Source: Frigidibacter oleivorans
Lineage (GTDB): Bacteria > Pseudomonadota > Alphaproteobacteria > Rhodobacterales > Rhodobacteraceae
Direction: 5' to 3'
Assembly (NCBI RefSeq): GCF_003993775.1
Contig: NZ_RJRZ01000011.1
Location: 1 to 64,000, forward strand
Length of the DNA: 64,000 bases
Both the position numbers and the translations under genes were made by a program. Below are positions 28,976 to 40,094 of the stretch, piece after piece. Each line of letters opens with the position of its first letter. Within the stretch, counting starts at the first letter, position 1. A model generated the notes under the pieces. It did not search any database. It was given only the letters and a program-made list of their open reading frames with translations, and was not told where the DNA came from.

Positions 28976-29004
28976 CTTATCCGTGATTGCGCGACGCGGG
29001 TCAA
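28976..29004 (-). promoter_or_regulatory. Sigma-70-type promoter of rplM-rpsI
   Basis: On the minus strand TTGACC (28999-29004) is followed after exactly 17 bases by GATAAG (28976-28981). The upstream 60 bases are AT-rich, unusual for this genome, and could act as an UP element, as expected for ribosomal protein genes. Confidence 0.7.
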
Positions 29005-29056
29005 GCGCCGTGATCTCAATTTTCATGCGCAAAAACAATGACCTGCAAAATAGGTA

Positions 29057-29494
29057 TCAAGATACCCCATCTTTCGCGCGCTGCGGCGGGATCGAATAGG
29101 TCATCGAGGCGCGGGCAACGGGCTCTGCCAGCCCCTCGGAATAGATCAGCGCGTCGGCGACGGCGAGGCTGCGCCCCAGCTTCAGCAGCCGCGCGGCGCA
29201 GATCAGGTCCACCCCGGCGGCGGGCTTGCGCAGGAAGTCGATCGAGGCGCCGGTGGTGACGGCCAGCGCCACCGGCCCGATGCGCGACAGGATGGCGAGG
29301 TAGATCGCCACATCCGCCAGGGCAAAGATCGACGGGCCCGATACCGTGCCCCCCGGCCGCAGGTGCCGCTCTGCCACCCGCAGCCGCATCCGCGCGCCCG
29401 TGTCGTCCACCGCCTCCAGCGCGAAATCCCCCGCCACCTGCGGAAACTCCCGCGCCAGGAACGCGGCCAGCGCCTGCCTGTCCATCGCCCGCAT
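29057..29494 (-). CDS. PaaI-family hot-dog thioesterase
   Basis: The 145-residue protein has the acyl-CoA thioesterase pattern of the PaaI family. [38 protein letters not shown] corresponds to the catalytic loop and helix, and [17 protein letters not shown] and a C-terminal SMTYSIP follow. The substrate is unknown. The ATG at 29494 follows GGGAGGGG at good spacing; a second ATG three codons on is possible. It is transcribed towards rplM from a short divergent region shared with trmFO. Confidence 0.85.
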   Translation of the reverse strand: MRAMDRQALAAFLAREFPQVAGDFALEAVDDTGARMRLRVAERHLRPGGTVSGPSIFALADVAIYLAILSRIGPVALAVTTGASIDFLRKPAAGVDLICAARLLKLGRSLAVADALIYSEGLAEPVARASMTYSIPPQRAKDGVS

Positions 29495-29629
29495 CCAACC
29501 CCTCCCGATGCTCCCGCGCCGCAGCCTGCCCGCGCCCCGGCCCCGCTGGCAAGCCGCGCGCCGCGGCTGCATCGCGCGACGTTGCGGCCAAGCCTTCCCT
29601 TCGGAGCCGGGCGGGATTATTTCCGCCCC

Positions 29630-30970
29630 ATGACAGAGACCTTGCATATCATCGGCGGCGGCATGGCCGGGTCCGAGGCGGCGTGGCAGGCCGCGCAGAT
29701 GGGCGTGGACGTGGTGATCCACGAAATGCGCCCCGCGACCGGCACCTTCGCGCATCGCACCGGCAACCTGGCCGAGATGGTCTGTTCCAACTCGTTCCGC
29801 TCGGACGACGACGAACGCAATGCCGTGGGGCTGCTGCATTGGGAAATGCGCGCGGCGAACGGGCTGATCATGGCGATGGCCGAGGCGCATCGCCTGCCCG
29901 CCGGCGGCGCGCTGGCCGTGGACCGCGACCCGTTCTCCGAGGCGGTGACGGCGCGGCTGCGGGCGCATCCCCGGGTGACGGTTGCGCCGGGCGAGGTGAC
30001 CGAACTGCCGCGCGAGGGGCAGTGGATCGTCGCCACCGGACCGCTGACCTCGGGCGCGCTGGCCGACAGCATCCGCGCCGAGACGGGGGCCGAGGCGCTG
30101 GCCTTCTTCGACGCTATCGCCCCCATCGTCCATGCCGACACGGTGGACATGTCGGTGGCCTGGATGCAGTCGCGCTATGACAAGGGCGAGACCGAGGACG
30201 AGCGCACCGCCTACATGAACTGCCCGATGACGAAGCCGCAATACGAGGCCTTCATCGACGCGCTGCTGGCCGCCGAGAAGACGGAGTTCCGCGAGGGCGA
30301 GACGGCGGGCTATTTCGACGGCTGCCTGCCGATCGAGGTGATGGCCGAGCGCGGGCGCGAAACCCTGCGCTTCGGCCCGATGAAACCCATCGGCCTGACC
30401 AATGCCCATGACCCGCAGGTGAAGCCCTATGCGGTGGTGCAGCTGCGCCGCGACAACAAGCTGGGGACGCTCTACAACATCGTCGGCTTCCAGACCAAAA
30501 TGAAGTATGGCACGCAAACCGCTGTGTTCCGGATGATTCCGGGGCTGGAGAATGCCGTTTTCGCCCGGTTGGGTGGCATTCATCGCAACACCTTCATCAA
30601 CTCGCCCACGCTGCTCGACGACCGGATGCGGCTGCGCTCGCGCCCCGGCCTGCGCTTCGCCGGGCAGATCACCGGCGTCGAGGGCTATGTCGAAAGCGCG
30701 GCGATGGGGCTGTTGGCGGGGCGGATGGCGGCGGCGCAGATCCTGGGCCGCGACCTGCCGCCGCCGCCGCCCGACACCGCGACGGGCGCGCTCGTCACCC
30801 ATATCACCGGCGGGGCCGAGGCGAAGACCTTCCAGCCGATGAACGTGAATTTCGGGCTGTTCCCGCCGGTCGAGGCGCGGGGCGGGCGCCGGGGCCGCAA
30901 GGACCGCTATCTTGCCTATACGGAACGGGCGAAAACCTCGTTCAGCCAGTGGCTTGCGGCGCAAGGCTGA
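29630..30970 (+). CDS. trmFO: tRNA:m5U54 methyltransferase, folate/FAD-dependent
   Basis: TrmFO methylates U54 of the T-loop using methylenetetrahydrofolate and FAD. The FAD motif [17 protein letters not shown] opens the protein. [89 protein letters not shown] and NVNFGLFPP are family hallmarks. At 446 residues it has the standard length. It shares one base (TGATG) with the gluQ start, so the two form an operon of tRNA-related genes. Confidence 0.97.
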   Translation: MTETLHIIGGGMAGSEAAWQAAQMGVDVVIHEMRPATGTFAHRTGNLAEMVCSNSFRSDDDERNAVGLLHWEMRAANGLIMAMAEAHRLPAGGALAVDRDPFSEAVTARLRAHPRVTVAPGEVTELPREGQWIVATGPLTSGALADSIRAETGAEALAFFDAIAPIVHADTVDMSVAWMQSRYDKGETEDERTAYMNCPMTKPQYEAFIDALLAAEKTEFREGETAGYFDGCLPIEVMAERGRETLRFGPMKPIGLTNAHDPQVKPYAVVQLRRDNKLGTLYNIVGFQTKMKYGTQTAVFRMIPGLENAVFARLGGIHRNTFINSPTLLDDRMRLRSRPGLRFAGQITGVEGYVESAAMGLLAGRMAAAQILGRDLPPPPPDTATGALVTHITGGAEAKTFQPMNVNFGLFPPVEARGGRRGRKDRYLAYTERAKTSFSQWLAAQG

Positions 30971-31809
30971 TGCGGCGGACGAGGTTCTCGCCCTCGCCCA
31001 CCGGGTTGCTGCACCTCGGCCATGCCCGCGCGGCCTGCGAGGCCGCGGCACGGGCCGATCCGGGGCAGTTCCTGATCCGGATCGAGGATATCGACCGCGC
31101 CCGCTGCCGCCCGGACTTCGAGGCGGCGATCTTCGAGGATCTGGCCTGGCTGGGGCTCGACTGGCAGCGCCCGGTCTGGCGGCAGTCGGACCGCCTGCCC
31201 GCCTATGACGCCGCGCTGGCCCGGCTGGCGGGGATGGGGCTGACCTATCCCTGCCGCTGCAGCCGGGGCGACATCCGCGCCGCACTGTCCGCCCCGCAGG
31301 AAGGCGCGCCGGTCATCGGCCCGGACGGCGTGGTCTATCCCGGCACCTGCCGGGGCCGCGCGATGGCGGAGGCAGGGCCGCGGGATGCGATCCGGCTGGA
31401 CATGCGCCGCGCCATCGACAGGCTTGGCAGCTTGCCCGCCTTCCTCGAAACCGGCCCGTGCCATCCGGGGCGACACCAGCTGACCGCCGAAGCGCTGCTG
31501 AGCCATGTCGGCGACGTGGTGCTGTCGCGCCGCGAATTCGGCACCTCCTATCACCTCGCCGTGGTGGTCGATGACGCGGCGCAGGGCATCACCGAAGTGA
31601 CCCGCGGCCGCGACCTGTTCGAGGCGACGCAGATCCACGTCCTGCTTCAGGCGGTGCTGCAGCTTCCGCAGCCAAGCTACTGGCATCATGACCTTGTCCG
31701 CGATAGCTACGGCAAGCGTCTGGCCAAGCGAGACGATGCCCGCGCCATCCGCCGCTATCGCGAGGACGGGCTGTCCCCGGCGCAGGTGCGGGCACTGGCC
31801 GGGGTGTGA
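30970..31809 (+). CDS. gluQ: Glutamyl-Q tRNA(Asp) synthetase
   Basis: GluQ attaches glutamate to queuosine at position 34 of tRNA(Asp). It is a GluRS catalytic domain without an anticodon-binding domain, and its 279 residues fit that. It has FSPSPTGLLHLGHA (HIGH-type), RIEDIDRARCRPDF, a zinc-ligand set CRCSRGDIR ... YPGTCRG, and the KMSKS-like YGKRLAKR. The start at 30970 overlaps the trmFO stop; the longer frame from 30949 is not needed. It converges on hisI with a 4-base gap. Confidence 0.93.
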   Translation: MRRTRFSPSPTGLLHLGHARAACEAAARADPGQFLIRIEDIDRARCRPDFEAAIFEDLAWLGLDWQRPVWRQSDRLPAYDAALARLAGMGLTYPCRCSRGDIRAALSAPQEGAPVIGPDGVVYPGTCRGRAMAEAGPRDAIRLDMRRAIDRLGSLPAFLETGPCHPGRHQLTAEALLSHVGDVVLSRREFGTSYHLAVVVDDAAQGITEVTRGRDLFEATQIHVLLQAVLQLPQPSYWHHDLVRDSYGKRLAKRDDARAIRRYREDGLSPAQVRALAGV

Positions 31810-31813
31810 CGGC

Positions 31814-32206
31814 TCAGGCGATGGGGTCGGCGATGACCACTTCCGCCCCGTCCCGCAGCGCGGTGTGGAAGCAGGAGCGGCGGTTGGTGTGGCAGGCGGG
31901 CCCGGTCTGATCCACCAGCAGCAGCAGGCAGTCGCGGTCGCAGTCGATGCGCAGTTCCACCAGCCGCTGCACATGGCCCGAGGTGGCGCCCTTCGGCCAG
32001 AAGGCGCGGCGCGACCGCGACCAGTAGGTGACGATGCCCTCGTCCAGCGTCCGCGCGATCGACTCGGCGGTCATCCAGGCCATCATCAGCACCTCGCCCG
32101 AGGCGTGGTCCTGCGCGATGGCCGGGATCAGCCCGTTCGCGTCGTAGCGCAGCGTCGCGGGATCGAAGGGCGCGGGCGTGGCGGAAGAGGTCGCGTCGGC
32201 GGGCAT
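31814..32206 (-). CDS. hisI: Phosphoribosyl-AMP cyclohydrolase
   Basis: HisI opens the adenine ring of phosphoribosyl-AMP in histidine synthesis. The 130-residue single-domain form (not fused to HisE) contains LIPAIAQDHASGEVLMMAWM, TYWSRSRRAFWPKGATSGH and DCDRDCLLLLVDQTGPACHTNRRSCF, which carries the Zn and Mg ligands (Asp-x-Asp-x-Asp-Cys type and the CHTxxxSCF motif). Length matches the family. No other his gene is nearby. It is divergent from the NifU-like gene. Confidence 0.95.
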   Translation of the reverse strand: MPADATSSATPAPFDPATLRYDANGLIPAIAQDHASGEVLMMAWMTAESIARTLDEGIVTYWSRSRRAFWPKGATSGHVQRLVELRIDCDRDCLLLLVDQTGPACHTNRRSCFHTALRDGAEVVIADPIA

Positions 32207-32275
32207 CTCGGCACCTTTGCAAGCCAGGGCATTCGTCCCTACCTATAGCCGGTGCGCGGTGGAAGGAAGAACGGC

Positions 32276-32734
32276 ATGAGCGACGGGACAAGTGATGGCG
32301 ACCTGATGAAGCTCTATTCGCAGCGCATCCTCGCGCTGACGGCCGATATCCCGCATCTGGGGCGCCTGCCCGCGCCGCAGGGCAGCGCGCGCCGGCGCTC
32401 GCCGCTGTGCGGGTCCACGGTGACGGCGGATGTGGTGCTGCAGGACGGGCGCGTGGCCGAATTCGCGCAAGAGGTGCGGGCCTGCGCGCTCGGCCAGGCC
32501 TCGGCGGCGGTGGCGGGCGCGGCGATGATCGGCCGCAGCCGGGCCGAGATCGAGGCGGCGCGCGACCAACTCGCCGCGATGCTGAAGGAGGGCGGAGCGG
32601 TCCCCGCCGCGCCCTTCGCCGATTACGAGGTGCTGATCCCCGCCCGCGACTATCGCAACCGCCATGCCTCGATCCTGCTGGCGCTCGAGGCCGCAGCCGA
32701 GGCGGTGGCGCAGGCCGAGATGGCGACGGCCTGA
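32276..32734 (+). CDS. NifU/IscU N-terminal-like iron-sulfur scaffold protein
   Basis: The 152-residue protein resembles the scaffold domain of IscU/SufU. Two of the usual ligand cysteines are visible in SPLCGSTVTADV and VRACALGQASAAVAGAAMIG. The usual third cysteine near the C-terminus is missing, where ARDYRNRHASILLALEA follows instead. AAGGAA precedes the ATG at 32276, better than the frame start at 32252. It stands alone, divergent from hisI. A delivery or repair role in Fe-S metabolism is inferred, not shown. Confidence 0.8.
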   Translation: MSDGTSDGDLMKLYSQRILALTADIPHLGRLPAPQGSARRRSPLCGSTVTADVVLQDGRVAEFAQEVRACALGQASAAVAGAAMIGRSRAEIEAARDQLAAMLKEGGAVPAAPFADYEVLIPARDYRNRHASILLALEAAAEAVAQAEMATA

Positions 32735-32748
32735 CCCCCTTTTCCATG

Positions 32749-32785
32749 AAAAAACCGCCGCACATCCCGGGAAGGATGGCGGCGG
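32749..32785 (-). terminator. Rho-independent terminator (minus strand) after the 40-aa gene
   Basis: Read on the minus strand, an imperfect stem CCGCCGCCATCC/GGATGTGCGGCGG with a short CCGGG loop is followed by six Ts. It lies between the convergent NifU-like gene and the 40-aa gene, about 130 bases after the latter's stop. Confidence 0.75.
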
Positions 32786-32913
32786 CAGTGGCGCGTTCCG
32801 GTCCGGCCGGCCGGGAGTGCGGTCCCGGGACAGGCAGTGGGGTGCGGCGGGCGGGGAAGTCCCGCCGCGATGGCCGGGGGAAGGGGCGCGAGGCAGTAAG
32901 GGTCGGATCGGGG

Positions 32914-33036
32914 TCAGACGGGCGACGGCAGGTGCAGCGCCGCGACCAGCGCGATCATCAGCACCGCCGCGCCGGCGGCATCTTCCAGCATCGTGGCGCG
33001 GCAGCGGCGAAGGGTCTGGCGAAGGTCGGTCAGCAT
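32914..33036 (-). CDS. Small single-pass membrane peptide, 40 aa
   Basis: The frame MLTDLRQTLRRCRATMLEDAAGAAVLMIALVAALHLPSPV has a basic N-terminal helix followed by one hydrophobic segment (residues 21-36). AGGAG precedes the ATG at 33036 by eight bases, and a Rho-independent terminator lies downstream, so it looks like an independent expressed gene. I do not recognise a named family. The Arg-rich amphipathic start and single helix suggest an inner-membrane peptide. Confidence 0.6.
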   Translation of the reverse strand: MLTDLRQTLRRCRATMLEDAAGAAVLMIALVAALHLPSPV

Positions 33037-33141
33037 GGTCGCGGCTCCTGTTCGCGGTCCTGTTGCTGCTTTGTTCTCATGATTCCCGGATCGGATCAAG
33101 AACTTTTAGCGAACGATTAACGAATACGGTGGGCGGACGGC

Positions 33142-35244
33142 CTAGCCGACCGAGATCAGCCGGATCGCCCGGTCCTGCTCCATCAGCCACAGCAGCACCC
33201 GCGCCGCCTGCCCGCGCGGCCCTTCCAGCGCCGGATCCATCGCCAGCAGCGCCCGCGCATCGCTTTGCGCCACCGCCATCAGCCCCGCCTGCCGTTCGAT
33301 ATCGGCGATGCGAAAGCGCGGCAGGCCGGATTGGGCCGTGCCGATCATGTCGCCCGCGCCGCGCATCGCCAGATCCTCCTCGGCGATGCGGAACCCGTCC
33401 TCGCTGTCGCGCAGCAGTTGCAGCCGCCGCTCGGCCGCGCCCGACAGCGGCGCGCGATACATCAGCACGCAGGTCGATTCGGCGGCCCCGCGCCCGACCC
33501 GGCCCCGCAGCTGGTGCAGCTGCGCCAGCCCGAAGGTCTCGGCCCGCTCGATCACCATGATCGAGGCATTGGGCACGTTCACCCCCACCTCGATCACCGT
33601 CGTCGCCACCAACAGCCGCGTGCGCCCGGCGACGAAACCGGCCATCGCGGCGTCCTTCTCGGCAGGCGGCATCTGGCCATGGACCAGCCCCACCCGCCCC
33701 TCGCCGAGCGCCGCGCGCAGCGCCTGGAACCGCTCTGTCGCCGCCGTCAGGTCCGAGGTCTCGCTCTCCTCCACCAGCGGGCAGACCCAATAGGCCTGCC
33801 GCCCCTCGGCGATCGCGCGCGCCAGATGCGCCACCACCTCGTCCATCCGCGCGGTCGAGATCAGCGCCGTCCGCACCGGCTGCCGGCCCGGCGGCTTTTC
33901 GTCCAGCAGGCTCACATCCATGTCGCCATATTGCGCCAGCGCCAGGCTGCGCGGGATCGGCGTCGCCGTCATCACCAGCACATCCGCCGCCGCGCCCTTG
34001 GCGCCCAGTTCCATCCGCTGCGCCACGCCGAAACGGTGCTGTTCGTCCACCACGGCCAGCCGCAGGTCGCGGAACTCCACATCCTTCTGGAACAGCGCAT
34101 GGGTGCCGACCAGCAGGTCGACCCGCCCCGCCGCCAGATCGGCCAGCTTCGCCGCCCGGTCGGCGCCCCGGTCGCGCCCCGTCAGGATCGCCACGCGCAG
34201 CCCCGCCGCGGCGGCGTATGGGGCGATGCTGTCCAGATGCTGGCGGGCCAGGATCTCGGTAGGCGCCATCAGCGCGCCCTGCCCGCCCGCCTCGACCGCG
34301 ATGCACAGCGCAAGCAGCGCCACCAGCGTCTTGCCCGACCCGACATCGCCCTGCAGCAGCCGGTTCATCCGCCCCGCGCCGGCCATGTCGGCGGCGATTT
34401 CGGCCAGCGCCCGGATCTGGGCGCCGGTCGGGCGATAGGGCAGCGCCGCCAGCACCCGGTCGGTCAGCCGCCCGTCCCCGCGCGAGGGCCGGCCCTTGCC
34501 CCGGCGGCTGCGGGCGCGGGCCAGCGCCAGCGTCAGCTGATGCGCGAAGAGCTCGTCATAGGCCAGCCGCGCCCGGGCCGGCGCCTCGGGCTGGCAATCG
34601 GCGGCGGCTTGCGGCGCATGGGCGGCGCGCAGGGCCGCGTCCCAGTCGGGCCAGCCCTCGCGCGCCTTCAGCGCCGGGTCGATCCATTCCGCCAGCCGCG
34701 GCAGCCGCGCCAGCGCCGAGGCTGCGGCCTTCGCCACCTGCTTCTGCCCCAGCCCGGCGGTCAGCGGATAGACCGGCTCCCATCCCGGCAGGTCGGCGGC
34801 TTCCTCGGGGCGCAGGATGTGGTCGGGGTGCACGATCTGCGCCACCGCGTCGAACAGTTCCAGCTTGCCCGACACGATCCGCCGCTGGCCGGTGGGCAGG
34901 TGCCGGCTCAGCCAGTCGCCGCGCGCATGGAAGAAGACCAGCTGGAATTCCGTCGCCGCGTCGCGGACCGAGATGCGATAGGGCCCGCCCTTGCGCGCCG
35001 GCGGCCAATGCGCGCCCACCGTCACCTCGACCGTGGCGATGCAGGGGGCGGTGAAGTCGCGGATCGAGGCGCGGGGCCGGCGGTCCACCACGCCCCCCGG
35101 CAGAAGGAAGAGCAGGTCGCGCGGCCGTTCGGCCCCGAGCGCGGCGAACAGCTTCGCCGTCTTCGGGCCGACGCCCTCCAGCGTCTCGAGCCCGGCGAAG
35201 AGCGGGAAGAGGATCGGCGGGCGGCCCCGCGCGGGCGGCTGCAT
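33142..35244 (-). CDS. recG: ATP-dependent DNA helicase RecG
   Basis: RecG remodels stalled replication forks and branched DNA. The 700-residue protein has an N-terminal wedge/OB domain starting with GLETLEGVGPKTAKLFAALG. The helicase core then shows Walker A LLQGDVGSGKT, MAPTEILARQH, VGTHALFQ, the DEQH box (VVDEQHRFGV), VMTATPIPRSL and the C-terminal VIEVGVNVPNASIMVIERAE with HQLRGRVGRG. Length is the usual one. It starts one base after the ligA stop, so ligA-recG form an operon. Confidence 0.97.
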   Translation of the reverse strand: MQPPARGRPPILFPLFAGLETLEGVGPKTAKLFAALGAERPRDLLFLLPGGVVDRRPRASIRDFTAPCIATVEVTVGAHWPPARKGGPYRISVRDAATEFQLVFFHARGDWLSRHLPTGQRRIVSGKLELFDAVAQIVHPDHILRPEEAADLPGWEPVYPLTAGLGQKQVAKAAASALARLPRLAEWIDPALKAREGWPDWDAALRAAHAPQAAADCQPEAPARARLAYDELFAHQLTLALARARSRRGKGRPSRGDGRLTDRVLAALPYRPTGAQIRALAEIAADMAGAGRMNRLLQGDVGSGKTLVALLALCIAVEAGGQGALMAPTEILARQHLDSIAPYAAAAGLRVAILTGRDRGADRAAKLADLAAGRVDLLVGTHALFQKDVEFRDLRLAVVDEQHRFGVAQRMELGAKGAAADVLVMTATPIPRSLALAQYGDMDVSLLDEKPPGRQPVRTALISTARMDEVVAHLARAIAEGRQAYWVCPLVEESETSDLTAATERFQALRAALGEGRVGLVHGQMPPAEKDAAMAGFVAGRTRLLVATTVIEVGVNVPNASIMVIERAETFGLAQLHQLRGRVGRGAAESTCVLMYRAPLSGAAERRLQLLRDSEDGFRIAEEDLAMRGAGDMIGTAQSGLPRFRIADIERQAGLMAVAQSDARALLAMDPALEGPRGQAARVLLWLMEQDRAIRLISVG

Positions 35245-35245
35245 C

Positions 35246-37561
<2,316 letters not shown>

Positions 37562-37655
37562 TTAGGATGCGGGCGGGGCGAAGGCTAGTCCATCGGCCGG
37601 CGCGCGCCGACTTGCGCGGATCGCCCCGGCCGCCGCGCCGGAGGGCGCCCGCCGC

Positions 37656-38369
37656 TCAGGCCCGCAGCGCCACCCTGCCCTCCTGCGCCGCCGGGGCCGG
37701 GTCGCGCAGCACATAACCGCGGCCCCAGACGGTTTCGATGTAATTGTCGCCGCCCGTCGCCTCGGCCAGTTTCTTGCGCAGCTTGCAGATGAAGACGTCG
37801 ATGATCTTCAGTTCCGGCTCGTCCATCCCGCCATAAAGATGGTTCAGGAACATCTCCTTGGTCAGCGTCGTGCCCTTGCGCAGCGACAGCAGTTCCAGCA
37901 TCTGGTATTCCTTGCCGGTCAGATGGATCGGCGTGCCGTCGGTATCCACCGTCTTCGCGTCGAGATCGACGGCGATGCGCCCGGTGCGGATGACCGAATG
38001 CGAATGCCCCTTGGACCGGCGGACGATGGCATGGATCCGCGCCACCAGTTCCTCGCGGTGGAAGGGCTTGGTCATGTAATCGTCGGCGCCGAAGCCGAAG
38101 CCCTTCAGCTTGCTGTCGGTATCGTCCGCGCCCGACAGGATCAGGATCGGCGTGTCCACCTTGGCCAGCCGCAACTGGCGCAGCACGTCATGCCCGGTCA
38201 TGTCGGGCAGGTTCAGGTCGAGAAGGATCAGGTCGTAATCGTAGAGCTTGGCCAGGTCGACGCCTTCCTCGCCCAGATCGGTGCAGTAGACGTTCAGGTT
38301 CGCGTGGGTCAGCATCAGTTCGATGCTGCGCGACGTGGCAGGGTCATCCTCGACCAGCAGGACTCGCAT
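37656..38369 (-). CDS. ctrA: Cell-cycle response regulator CtrA
   Basis: CtrA is the OmpR-type master regulator of Alphaproteobacteria. In Rhodobacterales it mainly controls motility, gene transfer agent and related traits. The receiver domain starts [20 protein letters not shown] with the phosphorylation site Asp51 in [10 protein letters not shown] and a conserved [12 protein letters not shown]. The winged helix shows [52 protein letters not shown]. Its 237 residues match the family. Two GANTC sites surround the start codon and a near-consensus CtrA box lies 50 bases upstream. sciP is immediately upstream in the same orientation. Confidence 0.97.
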   Translation of the reverse strand: MRVLLVEDDPATSRSIELMLTHANLNVYCTDLGEEGVDLAKLYDYDLILLDLNLPDMTGHDVLRQLRLAKVDTPILILSGADDTDSKLKGFGFGADDYMTKPFHREELVARIHAIVRRSKGHSHSVIRTGRIAVDLDAKTVDTDGTPIHLTGKEYQMLELLSLRKGTTLTKEMFLNHLYGGMDEPELKIIDVFICKLRKKLAEATGGDNYIETVWGRGYVLRDPAPAAQEGRVALRA

Positions 38370-38434
38370 AAGGGATTCTCCACAGGCATCCGTCAGGAAC
38401 CGACTTTCGGTTCATTTTCTTAACTGCACGTTAC
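38361..38434 (-). promoter_or_regulatory. GANTC sites and CtrA box in the ctrA upstream region
   Basis: GACTC (38361-38365) and GATTC (38374-38378) flank the ctrA start codon and match the CcrM methylation site GANTC. TTAA-N7-TTAC (38420-38434) is one base off the CtrA consensus TTAA-N7-TTAA. In Caulobacter both types of site regulate ctrA; a similar autoregulation here is inferred. Confidence 0.6.
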
Positions 38435-38461
38435 TGTGATCGGGCGCCGCACCGGTTCAAT

Positions 38462-38740
38462 CTAAAGTTGACGATACTGTTTCAGCGCCGTGGTCCGGAG
38501 CGCGGTTTCGCCGTGACATTCCACGAGCCGGCACCATCCGTCGAACTCCTCCTCCGACAGGGCATAGCGGCTCAGCGCCTCGGCCCGCGGAATCAGGCCG
38601 GCCGCCACCGCGCGCACCACCAGCGCCTTGCGCCGCGCCACCCATCGGACCGTGTCTGCGGGGGGCAGATCGGCGCGGGTCATCACCGTGCCGTCCGCCA
38701 TCGTCACCGCGCGGGGACCATCGACCTTCTTCAGAAACAT
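38462..38740 (-). CDS. sciP: CtrA inhibitor SciP (DUF1153)
   Basis: SciP is a small helix-turn-helix protein that restrains CtrA-activated transcription in Caulobacter. The 92-residue frame MFLKKVDGPRAVTMADGTVMTRADLPPADTVRWVARRKALVV followed by AGLIPRAEALSRYALSEEEFDGWCRL matches the DUF1153 family and includes the HTH. The ATG at 38740 gives the right length; the longer frame to 38941 overlaps the mnmA promoter and is rejected. It lies 92 bases upstream of ctrA in the same orientation, and is divergent from mnmA. Confidence 0.93.
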   Translation of the reverse strand: MFLKKVDGPRAVTMADGTVMTRADLPPADTVRWVARRKALVVRAVAAGLIPRAEALSRYALSEEEFDGWCRLVECHGETALRTTALKQYRQL

Positions 38741-38864
38741 GACCACCTGCCTGCTTGCCCTGCCCGACGCCGCGCAAGGCGGAGGGCCGATCGCCGCGCC
38801 CGCCCCTTGCCCAAGACGGCCGGAGGCTGCGGCCCTCGCGCTTAACGGGCCATGAAGCGCGGGC

Positions 38865-38892
38865 TTGTGAGTAGGCAGCATTTTCCTATATT
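38865..38892 (+). promoter_or_regulatory. Candidate promoter of mnmA
   Basis: TTGTGA (38865-38870) and TATATT (38887-38892) are 16 bases apart in an AT-richer patch, 47 bases upstream of the mnmA start. Confidence 0.5.
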
Positions 38893-38939
38893 CCGCCGGA
38901 ACCAGCCCCATCCCCGCACGCAGCCCGCCGGAGCCTTCC

Positions 38940-40082
38940 ATGCCGCTCGACCGTCATCCCGTGAACTCGCTGGGCTTTGCCAAGCCCCAGGCCGAGACGC
39001 GCGTGGTCGTCGCCATGTCGGGCGGCGTCGACAGTTCGGTCGTGGCCGCGATGCTGAAGGACGAGGGCTATGACGTGGTGGGCGTCACCCTGCAACTGTA
39101 CGATCACGGGGCGGCGCTGGCCAAGAAGGGCGCCTGCTGCGCGGGCCGCGACATCCACGACGCCCGCCGCGTGGCCGAGACGATGGGCTTTCCGCATTAC
39201 GTGCTGGATTACGAGAACGCCTTCCGCGAGGCGGTGATGGAGGAGTTCGCCGAAGCCTATCTGGGCGGCGCGACCCCGGTGCCCTGCATCCGCTGCAACG
39301 AGCGCGTGAAGTTCCGCGACCTGCTGGAAACCGCCAAGGATCTGGATGCCGACTGCATGGCGACCGGCCATTACATCCAGCGCAAGCTGGGCGCCGCCGG
39401 GCCGGAACTGCATTGCGCCGCCGATGCGAACCGCGACCAGAGCTATTTCCTGTTCTCGACCACGCCGGAACAGCTGTCCTACCTGCGCTTCCCGCTGGGG
39501 CATCTGGCCTCGAAGGCGGAAACCCGGGCGCTGGCGGCGAAATACGGGCTGCCGGTGGCGGACAAGCCCGACAGCCAGGACATCTGCTTCGTTCCCGAGG
39601 GCAACTATGCCGCGGTGATCGAAAAGCTGCGCCCCGGTGCGGGCCAGCCGGGCGAGATCGTGGATCAGGCGGGCAATGTGCTGGGCGAACATCGCGGCGT
39701 GATCCATTACACCATCGGCCAGCGCCGGGGCCTGGGCATCGGCGGCACGGGCGAGCCGCTTTACGTCATCCGGCTCGACCCGGCAGCGCGGCGGGTGATC
39801 GTCGGCCCGAAGACCGCGCTCGCCACCCGCACGATCCCGGTGCGCGAGATCAACTGGCTGGGCGATGCGGCCCTCGACAGCCGCGGCGAATGGCATGTGG
39901 CGGTCAAGGTGCGCTCCACCCGGCCGCCGCGCCCCGCGGTGATCCGCCCCCTGTCCGCCACCGAGGCGGAGGTGGAGCTGCTGGACCCGGAGGCCGGCGT
40001 CAGCCCCGGGCAGGCCTGCGTGTTCTACGATCCCGACAGCCCGCGCATCCTCGGCGGCGGCTGGATCTGGAAGGGGCGCTGA
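38940..40082 (+). CDS. mnmA: tRNA-specific 2-thiouridylase MnmA
   Basis: MnmA inserts sulfur at C2 of the wobble uridine of Lys, Glu and Gln tRNAs. The ATP-binding PP-loop [18 protein letters not shown] is near residues 22-39. The catalytic cysteine is in IRCNERVKF (Cys119, with Cys116 just before), and the sulfur-relay cysteine in [11 protein letters not shown] is Cys216. [23 protein letters not shown] and the C-terminal beta-barrel ([10 protein letters not shown]) follow. It has 380 residues, normal length. It ends 12 bases from the convergent tmm stop. Confidence 0.97.
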   Translation: MPLDRHPVNSLGFAKPQAETRVVVAMSGGVDSSVVAAMLKDEGYDVVGVTLQLYDHGAALAKKGACCAGRDIHDARRVAETMGFPHYVLDYENAFREAVMEEFAEAYLGGATPVPCIRCNERVKFRDLLETAKDLDADCMATGHYIQRKLGAAGPELHCAADANRDQSYFLFSTTPEQLSYLRFPLGHLASKAETRALAAKYGLPVADKPDSQDICFVPEGNYAAVIEKLRPGAGQPGEIVDQAGNVLGEHRGVIHYTIGQRRGLGIGGTGEPLYVIRLDPAARRVIVGPKTALATRTIPVREINWLGDAALDSRGEWHVAVKVRSTRPPRPAVIRPLSATEAEVELLDPEAGVSPGQACVFYDPDSPRILGGGWIWKGR

Positions 40083-40094
40083 GCCCCTTCGCCT

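Noticed and set aside
29057-31285. Long minus-strand frame of 742 codons spanning the thioesterase and opposite trmFO
   Set aside because: Only its last 145 codons form a recognisable protein (thioesterase) with its own ribosome binding site; the rest is antisense to trmFO.
38741-38941. N-terminal extension of SciP to 38941
   Set aside because: It overlaps the mnmA promoter region and doubles the length of a family that is normally about 90 residues.
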